NCBI GenBank assembly: GCA_038526275.1 | Contig: JBCBGY010000096.1 | Coordinates: 1-15,732 of the forward strand | Length of the DNA: 15,732 nt | DNA from: 188UL27-1 sp038526275 | GTDB lineage: Bacteria; Pseudomonadota; Alphaproteobacteria; Rhodobacterales; Rhodobacteraceae | Reading direction: 5' to 3' | Part shown: positions 1 to 7,012 of the stretch, piece after piece | Layout of the letters: each line of letters begins with the position of its first letter | Numbering within the stretch: position 1 is the stretch's first letter | Notes under the pieces: model-generated | Database searches by the model: none | What the model was told of the DNA's origin: nothing | Seen by the model: only the letters and a program-made list of their open reading frames with translations | Translations under genes and position numbers: made by a program

Positions 1-332
1 ACCTCGGCCAGCGCGTCGAGCATGTCGGGCACGTCGCGCAATTTGGGCCAGTTATACTGGATGTTCTGACGCGTGGTGAAATGGCCGTAGCCCTTGTCCC
101 AACGGTCGGCAATCATTGCAAGCTGGCGCATTTGGCGGCTGTTCAGCGTGCCATAGGGGATGGCCACGCGCAGCATGTAGGCATGAAGCTGCAGGTAAAG
201 GCCGTTCATCAGGCGCAGCGGCTTGAACTCATCCTCGGTCAGAGAACCGTCGATCCGGCGCTCAACTTGGGCCCGGAACTGCGCATTGCGCTCGGCCAGG
301 AACGCATGGTCGAATTCAGAGTAGGTATACAT
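1..332 (-). CDS. cysI: Nitrite/sulfite reductase, N-terminal part (cut by window edge)
   Basis: This is the first 110 codons of a siroheme- and [4Fe-4S]-dependent sulfite/nitrite reductase; the rest lies outside the window. The enzyme reduces sulfite to sulfide in assimilatory sulfur metabolism in the cytoplasm. Translating the minus strand from the ATG at 332-330 gives MYTYSEFDHAFLAERN, and further on the FTTRQNIQYNWPKL segment. That segment matches the first ferredoxin-like half-domain of the family, where the TTRQ/QN motif contributes siroheme-binding residues. The start codon overlaps the stop of the preceding DUF2849 gene as TGATG, so the two are probably translationally coupled. With cysG further upstream, the operon makes both the reductase and its cofactor. 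Nitrite versus sulfite preference cannot be read from this fragment; sulfite is inferred from the context. Confidence 0.88.
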   Translation of the reverse strand, partial: MYTYSEFDHAFLAERNAQFRAQVERRIDGSLTEDEFKPLRLMNGLYLQLHAYMLRVAIPYGTLNSRQMRQLAMIADRWDKGYGHFTTRQNIQYNWPKLRDVPDMLDALAE

Positions 333-634
333 CAGTACTGCTCCACCTGTTTGCCATGGGCGTAGTTCGACGGCCCTTTGGTGCGGAATTCTTCTCGGAA
401 ATGAATAGGTTCCGGGCCATTCGGGCCCAGCTTTGCATCGGCCAGATAGGCGCCTACGATTTCATCCTGCCGGGCCTGCCCGTCGAGTAGACGCACCGCA
501 GCATGGGCTTCATCATCCAGCAGTTCGGCTTCCGAATGCAGGCGGGTCCAGCGGTCGTCGGCTGTCAGATACACCACATCGCCCTCGATCAGGGCGTTTG
601 CGGTCACGACCTTTGGGGTGAACGTTCTGGCCAT
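332..634 (-). CDS. DUF2849 family protein
   Basis: A 100-residue protein recognised as DUF2849, a small family that in alphaproteobacteria sits between siroheme synthase and the sulfite/nitrite reductase. It has no signal peptide or membrane segment. The biochemical role is not known to me; the constant position suggests help in assembly or function of the siroheme reductase, which is inference. The ATG at 634-632 is preceded by an AGGAG ribosome-binding site about 8 bases away. The gene starts 31 bases inside the 3' end of cysG and ends in a TGATG overlap with cysI, so all three form one tightly coupled operon. Confidence 0.85.
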   Translation of the reverse strand: MARTFTPKVVTANALIEGDVVYLTADDRWTRLHSEAELLDDEAHAAVRLLDGQARQDEIVGAYLADAKLGPNGPEPIHFREEFRTKGPSNYAHGKQVEQY

Positions 635-2046
635 GTGGCAAGCTCCTGTTCGGTAGGGCGGGGGAGAGGCGAGATTTGTAGAGCGGCTTCGGTATCCCGA
701 GGGGCGAGGCCGTACAGCATGACAACCGGTCCGGTCAGGTCAGCGGCAACCAGATCATCGGCGAGAGTTGCCAGCCGAGCAGGCAAGATGCGCTGATTGG
801 GTTGCGAGGCATTTTCCACCAGCGTCACCGGAGTGTCCGGGTCGGCCCCATGCATAAGCAGGCGGCCCTGGACAAAACGCGCGCCCCGCTTGGCCATGTA
901 GATGCCCGCAACGGTGCCAGAGCGAGAAAGGGCGCGCCAATCTTGTTCGGCGAAACCGTCCATGTCGTGACCTGTGAGCAGACGCAGGTCGGAATTTCGG
1001 CCCCGGCGGGTCAGGCTTTGCCCCAGGTTCGCTGCGGCGGCAGAGGCTGCCGTAATGCCGGGCACCACGTGCCAGTCCACCCCTGCGGCGATGCAGGCAT
1101 CAACCTCTTCATCGAGCCGGCCAAAAATACCGGGATCGCCGGATTTCAAACGAACGACCTGGGCACCCTCTTTGGCGTGGGCCACAAGCGCCGCATTGAT
1201 GTCGTCCTGCTTGGCAGAGGGTCCGAACCCTGTTTTTCCCATTGCGATCAGCGTGGCTTCACGACGGGCCAGTTCCAGGATCGTGTCAGGGACAAGCCGG
1301 TCATGGATTACAACATCGGCTTCGTCTAGCAGCTTGCGGGCCTTGAGCGTCAGCAGATCCGGGTCACCGGGGCCTGCCCCAACAAACGCCACAGACCCTG
1401 GTTTGCTTTCCTTGGTCAGATGTTGGTTGAACAGCGCGTAAAACCCGGAGAGGGCGGCGCGTTCTCCACCTTTTTCCAGATCCTTCGGACCATTTTTAAA
1501 GTAAAAGTCCGACCAGAAATCACGCCGTCTGCGGCCCATGGGCAGCGCTTCGACAACCTTGCGCAAACCCTTGGCCATCCTCGCGAGCGTGCCCAGGGTT
1601 TGGGGCAAACGCGCTTCGAGGTCTTTCTTTAGGGCGCGGGCCAAAACCGGAGCTGCCCCTTCGGTGCCGATAGCGACGGTCACAGGGTCCCGGTCCACAA
1701 TGGCCGGGGTGATGAATTGGCTGTCGGCCAGATTGTCGACGATGTTCACCATGGCGCCGTCGGCACGGGCCAAGTCCGCGATCCTTGCATCCTCTACTGC
1801 GTCTTCATTGGCGCCGTAGGCCAGGACCGCGCAGAGCGCATCACCCGGTTCCATGGAACGCCTGACCAACCGCAGCCGGCCTTTGGCGGCCCATTCGCAG
1901 ATCTCTGGTGCCGGTTCGGTGGCGAACACGGTGATATGGGCTTCGGTCTTTAAGAGCAGTCGCAACTTCGCCAAGGCGGCATCTGCCCCACCGGACAAGA
2001 CGACCCGGCGGCCCGCAAGAGCGACAAAGATGGGAAAATGTTGCAT
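604..2046 (-). CDS. cysG: Siroheme synthase (bifunctional CysG)
   Basis: A 480-residue multifunctional enzyme that turns uroporphyrinogen III into siroheme. Residues about 1-150 are the precorrin-2 dehydrogenase/sirohydrochlorin ferrochelatase module: a Rossmann segment VVLSGGADAA at 16-25, where the usual third Gly of GGG is Ala, and NIVD with Asp104 at the position of the catalytic Asp of the Salmonella enzyme. The position matching its phospho-Ser128 is Thr128 here. Residues about 216-460 are the SAM-dependent uroporphyrinogen III methyltransferase: VGAGPGDPDLLTLKA (222-236), HDR at 248-250, VVRLKSGDPGIFGR (297-310) and VPGITAAS (328-335). The length is close to the enterobacterial CysG. 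It is first in the cys operon, divergent from the Lrp-type regulator. A CGAGG-like ribosome site precedes the ATG. The product supplies siroheme to CysI. Confidence 0.95.
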   Translation of the reverse strand: MQHFPIFVALAGRRVVLSGGADAALAKLRLLLKTEAHITVFATEPAPEICEWAAKGRLRLVRRSMEPGDALCAVLAYGANEDAVEDARIADLARADGAMVNIVDNLADSQFITPAIVDRDPVTVAIGTEGAAPVLARALKKDLEARLPQTLGTLARMAKGLRKVVEALPMGRRRRDFWSDFYFKNGPKDLEKGGERAALSGFYALFNQHLTKESKPGSVAFVGAGPGDPDLLTLKARKLLDEADVVIHDRLVPDTILELARREATLIAMGKTGFGPSAKQDDINAALVAHAKEGAQVVRLKSGDPGIFGRLDEEVDACIAAGVDWHVVPGITAASAAAANLGQSLTRRGRNSDLRLLTGHDMDGFAEQDWRALSRSGTVAGIYMAKRGARFVQGRLLMHGADPDTPVTLVENASQPNQRILPARLATLADDLVAADLTGPVVMLYGLAPRDTEAALQISPLPRPTEQELATWPERSPQRS

Positions 2047-2075
2047 GGCTGGCCTCGGAGTTCGTCAATAATGTA

Positions 2076-2129
2076 GAACAACGTTCCAAAAATTTATAGA
2101 TCTCTGGACAGATAAGGAAAAATGTTCCA
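2076..2129. promoter_or_regulatory. Candidate operator between cysG and the Lrp-type gene
   Basis: The 133-base gap between the divergent cysG and lrp-type genes carries two related elements. At 2076-2086 GAAC-AAC-GTTC is a perfect inverted repeat with a 3-base centre. At 2116-2128 GGAA-AAATG-TTCC is a second inverted repeat. Both share the hexamer GTTCCA (2083-2088 and 2124-2129) in direct orientation, 41 bases apart, which is close to four helical turns and fits the multi-site binding of Lrp octamers. A role as operator for the adjacent regulator is inference. I could not assign clear -35/-10 boxes with confidence. Confidence 0.4.
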
Positions 2130-2179
2130 GATTAACTCGAAAGACGTTGGGTAATCCTTGGTGGAAGGGGAGTTTCGAA

Positions 2180-2641
2180 ATGTCAGTCCGGCTGGATGCG
2201 ATGGACCGGAATATCCTTGCGGAACTGCAGGAGGATGCGAGCCAATCGCTGGACGAGATTGCGCGCAAAGTGGGTTCATCAAAGACCCCCGTCTGGAACC
2301 GGGTGCGCAAGATGCGGGATGCCGGCGTCATTCGGCGCAACACCGTCGAGTTGGATCCCGAAGCGCTGGGGTTGGAGACCTGTTTTTTCGTATTGATCCG
2401 TACGTCAGAGCATGAGGCAGAATGGCAGAGCAAGTTTCTGGACGCGTTGCTGGCCCGTCCAGAGGTGCTGGAAGCGCATCGTTTGGCCGGTGAAATCGAT
2501 TATATCCTGAAAGTGCGGGTGCCCAATGCGCGGGCCTATGACACCTTTTATCAGGCTTTGATCGCGGAAGTGCGCATTTACAACGTGACCGCCTTGTTGA
2601 GCATGGAAGAAATCAAGGCGACGCTTTCCTTGCCTCTTTGA
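2180..2641 (+). CDS. Lrp/AsnC family transcriptional regulator
   Basis: A 153-residue DNA-binding regulator of the Lrp/AsnC type. The N-terminal winged helix-turn-helix reads LDAMDRNILAELQEDA, then SLDEIARKVGSSKTPVWNRV (23-42), with the recognition helix near 33-43. The C-terminal RAM/AsnC effector domain covers about 67-150 and holds the typical GEIDYILKV segment (104-112). The length is normal for the family. I chose the ATG at 2180 because GGAAGGGGA lies about 8 bases upstream and the product then starts at the usual place; an in-frame TTG at 2147 would add 11 residues that do not look like the family. It diverges from cysG, so control of the sulfite-assimilation operon, and of itself, is likely but inferred. 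The effector is unknown; a sulfur metabolite or amino acid is plausible. Confidence 0.92.
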   Translation: MSVRLDAMDRNILAELQEDASQSLDEIARKVGSSKTPVWNRVRKMRDAGVIRRNTVELDPEALGLETCFFVLIRTSEHEAEWQSKFLDALLARPEVLEAHRLAGEIDYILKVRVPNARAYDTFYQALIAEVRIYNVTALLSMEEIKATLSLPL

Positions 2642-2663
2642 TATGGGGGAACATTCCCGCGCG

Positions 2664-2681
2664 GGCGACGCTGTCGCCTTT
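2664..2681 (+). terminator. Candidate terminator after the Lrp-type gene
   Basis: A perfect hairpin GGCGAC-GCT-GTCGCC (2664-2678) is followed directly by TTT, 22 bases after the stop codon of the Lrp-type gene. The stem is strong but the T tract is short, so termination efficiency is uncertain. Confidence 0.5.
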
Positions 2682-2691
2682 GCGGAAATGT

Positions 2692-2709
2692 GCGCGGACG
2701 TCGCCGCGC
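2692..2709 (-). terminator. Candidate terminator hairpin after the P450 gene
   Basis: GCGCGG-N6-CCGCGC (2692-2697 and 2704-2709) is a perfect 6-bp stem, 12 bases beyond the P450 stop codon as read on the minus strand. The following minus-strand sequence is ACATTT, only weakly T-rich. With the hairpin at 2664-2678 it gives two stem-loops side by side between convergent genes, a common arrangement for opposing termination. Confidence 0.35.
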
Positions 2710-2721
2710 CTGACCGTTTCC

Positions 2722-3909
2722 TCAGCTCTGGCGTTTGACGATCAGTTGTTCCAGCCCGTGAAAGTGGTAGATGTCGGCGTATTGCGGTTGGGTCTGCAGC
2801 GCCAAGTCGGGCCATCGGCAGAAAAGGGTTTGCAGACCAATGCGCAATTCCAATCGGGCCAAGGGGGCGCCGACGCAGAAGTGGAGCCCAGCCCCAAAAC
2901 TTGTATTGGTCTGCGATGGCCGCTCTGGCGCGAAGACATCTGCATCGGCCCAGACGGTGATGTCTCGGTTCGCCGATGCGAGAAGACACGCGATCCTGCT
3001 GCCCTTTGCAATAGGTTGATCGAACAGCGTGACATCTTCGTACGCATATCGGGTGAAGATGTGCAAAGGCGGGTCGAACCGCAGAACCTCCTCTACAAGG
3101 TGCGTACAACTGTCGGGCGTAGCGGTGGCTGATCGATTGTTCCAGGCGATGACCAGTCGAACAGCATTTCCGAATGTATGTACGGTGGCTTCGTGACCGG
3201 CATTGAGCAGCAAGATAGTGTTGGAGATCAGTTCGTCGGGGGTGAGTTTGTCCCCTTCCGCGGCAATGAGATCGGACAGCAGATCTTCCCCGGGTCGGGT
3301 CCGCTTTCGTGAAAAGAGATCGAGCAGATAGGCGCGGAACTCTTCAGCGGCGGAGACGGCGGACTGTTCGGTATCCGACGTTCGATGGGCCTGGTACATC
3401 CCGACCATCGCATTGGACCAAGCAACCAACTGCGGTGCGTCGGTTTCTGGCACGCCCAGCAGTCTGGCGATGACACGGGCGGGAAAAGGTTGTGCGAATG
3501 CCTCGAGCAGGTCGAATGGTGCGGACGGAAAGGCATCAATCAACTCGTTGGCCAGTTCAGTGATGGCCGGGGCAAGGGCGGAGACGCGAGCCGACGTAAA
3601 TGACCGGAGCACCAGGCCACGCAGCCTTGTGTGGCGCGGCGGTTCTGCTTCCAGCATCGAATGGCTGTCGATCTCGTAGAACGGGGCCAAATGGGCGGGC
3701 GGCGGTTCCATTTGGTCTGCTGGTACTTCGCGACCGAACCGGCGATCTTTCAAGATGGCTGTAACAGCGCGATGGGTCGTCGCGGCCTGCATGCCGAACT
3801 CTGGCCACCATACGATGTCATTGAGCGCACGGGCGCGGGCATAGGCGGGATAGGGGTCTTGCACGAAGCCCGGATCGCGGAGGTCTTGCCGAAAAACGGG
3901 TGCCGCCAT
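2722..3909 (-). CDS. Cytochrome P450
   Basis: A soluble bacterial (class I type) cytochrome P450 of 395 residues, a haem-thiolate mono-oxygenase that would need a separate ferredoxin and reductase; none is encoded here. Landmarks, numbered from the ATG at 3909: the C-helix EPPRHTRLR (89-97), the oxygen-activating I-helix NAGHEATVHTFGN (236-248), the ExxR motif EVLR (274-277), and the haem loop FGAGLHFCVGAPLARLE (338-354) with the thiolate Cys345. All essential residues are present. The frame is open upstream, but the ATG at 3909 lies 14 bases after the stop of the HAD gene, has an AGGA upstream and gives a normal N-terminus (PVFRQDLRDPGFVQDPYPAY). It is last in the tpiA-HAD-P450 run. The substrate cannot be predicted. 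Confidence 0.93.
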   Translation of the reverse strand: MAAPVFRQDLRDPGFVQDPYPAYARARALNDIVWWPEFGMQAATTHRAVTAILKDRRFGREVPADQMEPPPAHLAPFYEIDSHSMLEAEPPRHTRLRGLVLRSFTSARVSALAPAITELANELIDAFPSAPFDLLEAFAQPFPARVIARLLGVPETDAPQLVAWSNAMVGMYQAHRTSDTEQSAVSAAEEFRAYLLDLFSRKRTRPGEDLLSDLIAAEGDKLTPDELISNTILLLNAGHEATVHTFGNAVRLVIAWNNRSATATPDSCTHLVEEVLRFDPPLHIFTRYAYEDVTLFDQPIAKGSRIACLLASANRDITVWADADVFAPERPSQTNTSFGAGLHFCVGAPLARLELRIGLQTLFCRWPDLALQTQPQYADIYHFHGLEQLIVKRQS

Positions 3910-3923
3910 GTGCCAGTCCGATC

Positions 3924-4538
3924 CTATTTGTTGAAGATCAAGTCCCGGAGATCGGAATATTCGGTACCGCTGAAGAGAAAGGTCCGCCACCCAAGGGACT
4001 TCGCGGCAGCAACGTTGGGTGGGTGATCATCGACCAGCAGCATGTTCTCCGGCGACACGCTCAATCTATCCGTGATCTGATGAAAGAACTGTGGATCGGG
4101 TTTTTTGACCCCCATCCGGCCCGAGGCGAACATGTGCTCGATCCGTGGACCGAAGCCCATAGTGGTCTCGATATAGGTTGCGCGTCTGTTTTCGTTATTC
4201 GTGGCAATGACTTGCCGAATGCCCTGATCTGTGGCGAGGTCCATGAGCGTCAGCATTTCGGGGTCGGTGAGCGCATCACGGTCGAACCAGTAGGCCATAA
4301 TGCGGTCGGCTCCGCCTTCAAAACCGACCTTGTCCGCCCAGGCGGCCAGACGGTCGCGCAAATCTTCTTGCCCGGTGATGATCCGGTCAAATCGATCGCG
4401 AAAGACGAACTGGCTGAAGTCGTCAAGGGATTGGCCCAGGTCGGCGTCAAAGGTCTTTGACCACTGAAACACGCCGTCCTTGATTGACCGATTGAGGACC
4501 CCATCGAAATCCCAAGCGATGACGGCGGGTTTGGACAT
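3924..4538 (-). CDS. HAD-superfamily hydrolase (IA-like, phosphatase type)
   Basis: A 204-residue cytoplasmic hydrolase of the haloacid dehalogenase superfamily. Motif I is WDFDGVLN with the nucleophile Asp10 and general acid Asp12; motif II is ATNNE with Thr113; motif III is the Lys in GVKKPDP (143-149); motif IV is LLVDDHPPN (167-175) with the Mg-binding Asp170/Asp171. Residues about 15-85 form a helical cap, as in subfamily IA phosphatases. A small-molecule phosphatase role is likely; the substrate is unknown. Its ATG overlaps the tpiA stop codon as TGATG, so translation is probably coupled, and the P450 gene follows 14 bases downstream. The neighbour suggests, but does not prove, a triose- or sugar-phosphate substrate. 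Confidence 0.88.
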   Translation of the reverse strand: MSKPAVIAWDFDGVLNRSIKDGVFQWSKTFDADLGQSLDDFSQFVFRDRFDRIITGQEDLRDRLAAWADKVGFEGGADRIMAYWFDRDALTDPEMLTLMDLATDQGIRQVIATNNENRRATYIETTMGFGPRIEHMFASGRMGVKKPDPQFFHQITDRLSVSPENMLLVDDHPPNVAAAKSLGWRTFLFSGTEYSDLRDLIFNK

Positions 4539-5275
4539 CAGGCCGAAAGCGCCTGAACGATCTGGCCAAAGTCCGAAGCCTTGAGGCTGGCACCGCCGAC
4601 CAATGCACCATCGACATTGCTGACGGCGAAGATTTCTACCGCATTGCCGGGCTTGACGGAGCCGCCATAGAGCAGACGGACACCCGCAGCCATTTCGGCG
4701 CCAAATCGGCTGGTGAGTTGGGCGCGGAGGAAATCGTGAACCTCCGCTATTTGTTCAAGCGTAGGTGTTCGGCCTGTCCCAATGGCCCAAACCGGTTCGT
4801 AGGCCACAACCAGGGTATCGGCAGTGCTGCCGTCCGGGATTGATCCGGACAGTTGCCCCCCCACCACGTCCAGGGTTTGGCCCGCATCGCGTTGCGCTTC
4901 GGTTTCCCCGACGCAGACGATGGCGATTAGGCCCGCAGCCAGACCAGCGGCGGCCTTTGCCGCGACGGTCGCGTCATCTTCGCCATGATCCGCGCGCCGC
5001 TCCGAATGACCGACGATGACCGCGCTGGCGCCTACATCGGCGAGCATCGCCGCAGATATGTCTCCGGTATGGGCGCCCGACACTGCGTTGTGGCAATCCT
5101 GACCCCCAAGCGCGACCGATCCGGACACAGGGCTTGCTGCAGCGATAAGGGTCGCAGGTAGGCAGAGAAGGATATCGACGCTGGGATCGGGAAACGACGC
5201 CGCCAATGATCTGACTTCGTCCAGTTCGGCAGTCTTGCCGTTCATCTTCCAGTTTCCGGCAGCCAGTTTCCGCAT
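4538..5275 (-). CDS. tpiA: Triosephosphate isomerase
   Basis: A 245-residue TIM-barrel enzyme that interconverts dihydroxyacetone phosphate and glyceraldehyde 3-phosphate in glycolysis and gluconeogenesis. From the ATG at 5275: the N-terminal AAGNWKMNG carries the substrate-binding Asn8 and catalytic Lys10; GHSERR (89-94) contains the electrophile His90; AYEPVWAIGTG (158-168) contains the catalytic base Glu160 and the flexible loop 6; LLYGGSV (201-207) binds phosphate. The length is normal. A TTG four codons upstream is also in frame, but GAGGG lies 5 bases before the ATG at 5275 and makes that the better start. It is first in a run with the HAD and P450 genes and starts 56 bases after the TfoX-like gene ends. 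Confidence 0.97.
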   Translation of the reverse strand: MRKLAAGNWKMNGKTAELDEVRSLAASFPDPSVDILLCLPATLIAAASPVSGSVALGGQDCHNAVSGAHTGDISAAMLADVGASAVIVGHSERRADHGEDDATVAAKAAAGLAAGLIAIVCVGETEAQRDAGQTLDVVGGQLSGSIPDGSTADTLVVAYEPVWAIGTGRTPTLEQIAEVHDFLRAQLTSRFGAEMAAGVRLLYGGSVKPGNAVEIFAVSNVDGALVGGASLKASDFGQIVQALSA

Positions 5276-5331
5276 CTTATCCCTCAACTCAATTCTGTTT
5301 GAGCGGGCATAGCAAAGGCGCGGGCAGGGGG

Positions 5332-5658
5332 CTAGGCCAGATGCGTCAGTGCCTCTTTCGCCAAGGCGGAGGCGGCTTCGGGATCGTCCAGCATTTCGTC
5401 AGAGAGCGTCCAGTAGGGCATAGAAGAGGCCTTCTGCCCCGGGCGTTGGTAGGTCCATTTATCCATGCCAAGACCTTCAAAACGCTTGATCATATCGCCT
5501 GCACCTTTCAGTCGAATAGTGCCGTCCGACATGACAATGGCAAAGATCGTGCCTTCGGAATAAAGACCCAGACCGCCAAACATTTTCCGATGGGTGATGC
5601 CGCCAACGCCTTCGAAAAGTTCGAGCGCTCGGGCAATTTCGCTGTCGGTGACCGACAT
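5332..5658 (-). CDS. TfoX N-terminal domain protein
   Basis: A 108-residue protein made only of the TfoX/Sxy N-terminal domain, seen in RKMFGGLGLY (24-33), followed by GTIFAIVMSDGTIRLKG (36-52). Full-length TfoX/Sxy proteins regulate natural competence in gammaproteobacteria and have a second C-terminal domain, absent here. Stand-alone N-domain proteins are common in alphaproteobacteria and their role is unknown. The ATG lies 6 bases after the sufA stop with a poor ribosome site, which suggests translation coupled to sufA. There is no signal peptide or membrane segment. Confidence 0.88.
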   Translation of the reverse strand: MSVTDSEIARALELFEGVGGITHRKMFGGLGLYSEGTIFAIVMSDGTIRLKGAGDMIKRFEGLGMDKWTYQRPGQKASSMPYWTLSDEMLDDPEAASALAKEALTHLA

Positions 5659-5664
5659 GCCGGG

Positions 5665-6045
5665 TCAGGCGTTGTTCTGCTCGGCGGTCAAGGTTTCGAT
5701 GTCCTTGAACTTGATCGATTCCCCGCAGCCGCAAGCATCTTCGACATTCGGATTCTTGAACTTGAACCCGGATTCCAGAAGGCTGGTTTCATAGTCGATC
5801 TCGGTGCCGAACAGAAACATCTGGGCCATGGGGGCGATCATCACGCGGGCGCCGTCTTGTTCGACGACTTCATCATGCGGGTCGACCTCGGCAGCATAGG
5901 TCATGGTATATTCCATGCCCGCGCAGCCGCCTTTTTTTACGCCAATGCGCAGCCCCTTGTGGCCATCGGTGGCCATCAATTTCGCTATGTGCGCGGCGGC
6001 GCGGGACGTTATCGTAACAGCTTGTTTTCCAGGTATCCCGAACAT
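5665..6045 (-). CDS. sufA: Fe-S cluster assembly A-type carrier (IscA/SufA/ErpA family)
   Basis: A 126-residue A-type carrier protein that receives Fe-S clusters from the Suf scaffold and passes them to apo-proteins. The three conserved cluster-binding cysteines are visible: Cys41 in GGCAGMEY and Cys105/Cys107 in ACGCGESI near the C-terminus. The domain covers about 8-115 and the length is normal. AAGGAG lies 8 bases before the ATG. I use the name sufA because of the nearby sufT; IscA or ErpA assignments cannot be excluded from sequence alone. Unusually, a LysR-type gene separates it from sufT. The TfoX-like gene follows after 6 bases. Confidence 0.92.
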   Translation of the reverse strand: MFGIPGKQAVTITSRAAAHIAKLMATDGHKGLRIGVKKGGCAGMEYTMTYAAEVDPHDEVVEQDGARVMIAPMAQMFLFGTEIDYETSLLESGFKFKNPNVEDACGCGESIKFKDIETLTAEQNNA

Positions 6046-6082
6046 CGGACGACTCCTTCAATCACATCCAAAATAGTCTTCC

Positions 6083-6109
6083 GGTCGCCACCGCTCAAGG
6101 GGAGCGACC
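6083..6109 (-). terminator. Stem-loop at the end of the LysR-type gene
   Basis: GGTCGC (6083-6088) and GCGACC (6104-6109) form a 6-bp stem with a 15-base loop. It overlaps the stop codon of the LysR-type gene, and on the minus strand it is followed by a loosely T-rich ACTATTTT. It may attenuate readthrough into sufA. The loop is large and the T-run is imperfect, so this is a weak call. Confidence 0.3.
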
Positions 6110-6928
6110 TTGATGTGACAAGAAGCGTGCCAAATCATTAAGCGCCGCCCGGATATGGGGCTCAAATCGGCCCTCATGGTGACTGACCAGCCAGGTTTCG
6201 CTGGTAAGCTCGTCGATCACGTCGCCAATTTGCACCAGGTGAGGGCGAGTTGCTGCCGCGAAGAGTGGCAGGATGACCCGGCCTATGCCGGCCTCCGCAA
6301 GCGACAAGGCAATGCGTGGCGTATTGGCCGTTGTCACAATTTCGTTGGCGTGATGGGTGCGGACCCATTTTGCGGATCGGGTCGCCGCCGCATCGTCACT
6401 TGCGCCGATCCATCCGGTGACTCGCGCGTCACGCGCGAAGGCGGCATATTCCACTTGCCCTGTGCGCTGTGCCGCCAGCCAAGGTTGATCGGGGCGGCGG
6501 TTCCGGATGCCGATATCGACCTCGCGGCGCGCGATATCCATCGGGTTGTTGCATTCCAGGAATTCGGGGATCCACGGAGATTTGGGGCTCCAAAATTCAC
6601 TGACATGGTCGGCGAGGTCCTGCGCTGTCCAGGTTCCGGCCGAGATACGCACCCGCGCCGGTCCGACTTCTGCTTGCCACCCTTTGACCTCGGCTGCGGC
6701 GGTTTCCATCCGTTCGGCAATGGCCAGCAGGGCGCGACCATCGGCTGTCGGGCGGTAGCCGTCTTTGCCGTGACAGAACAGCCGCCGCCCGGTCTGGGCC
6801 TCCAGCGCGGTCATGCGGCGGCTGAGAGTCGCTTGGCTGACACCAGTCTCGCGGGTGGCTCCGGCCAATGTTCCGGCTCGGGTAACGGCTGCGAACAGGG
6901 CCAGATCGTTCCACGCAATGTCTTTCAT
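6095..6928 (-). CDS. LysR family transcriptional regulator
   Basis: A regulator of 277 residues. The N-terminal helix-turn-helix begins DIAWNDLALFAAVTRAGTLA and continues through TGVSQATLSRRMTALEAQTG, with the usual Arg-rich LSRRM recognition segment, followed by the linker helix up to about residue 85. The C-terminal part (about 90-277) is a LysR-type substrate-binding domain, including WIPEFLECNNPMDIARREVDIGIR and SLAEAGIGRVILPLFA. I chose the ATG at 6928, which places WNDLALF at the usual distance; an ATG at 6952 and a TTG at 6964 are also in frame, and none has a strong ribosome site. It lies between sufT and sufA on the same strand and opposite a small basic reading frame at 7013. LysR proteins often control a divergent neighbour, so that frame is the natural candidate target. 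The inducer is unknown. Confidence 0.9.
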   Translation of the reverse strand: MKDIAWNDLALFAAVTRAGTLAGATRETGVSQATLSRRMTALEAQTGRRLFCHGKDGYRPTADGRALLAIAERMETAAAEVKGWQAEVGPARVRISAGTWTAQDLADHVSEFWSPKSPWIPEFLECNNPMDIARREVDIGIRNRRPDQPWLAAQRTGQVEYAAFARDARVTGWIGASDDAAATRSAKWVRTHHANEIVTTANTPRIALSLAEAGIGRVILPLFAAATRPHLVQIGDVIDELTSETWLVSHHEGRFEPHIRAALNDLARFLSHQGRSP

Positions 6929-6957
6929 TTTTGCAAGTCTAGTCGCGGCCATGGCGT

Positions 6958-6986
6958 CTGACAATCACCCGCGATCTCCGTCAAAT
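6958..6986 (+). promoter_or_regulatory. Candidate promoter for the small basic ORF
   Basis: CTGACA (6958-6963) matches the -35 consensus TTGACA at five of six bases. A 17-base spacer leads to TCAAAT (6981-6986), which matches the -10 consensus at four of six. Transcription would begin near 6993, about 20 bases before the ATG at 7013. It lies in the gap facing the LysR-type gene, where a LysR-type protein would be expected to bind; TTG-GCCG-CAA at 6987-6996 region is only a weak dyad. Confidence 0.4.
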
Positions 6987-7012
6987 TGGCCGCAAACGCA
7001 TAGGAACACGCA

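Noticed and set aside
6155..6961. A 268-codon plus-strand frame opposite the LysR-type gene
   Set aside because: Shadow of the LysR coding sequence; composition is unlike a protein and there is no ribosome site or domain.
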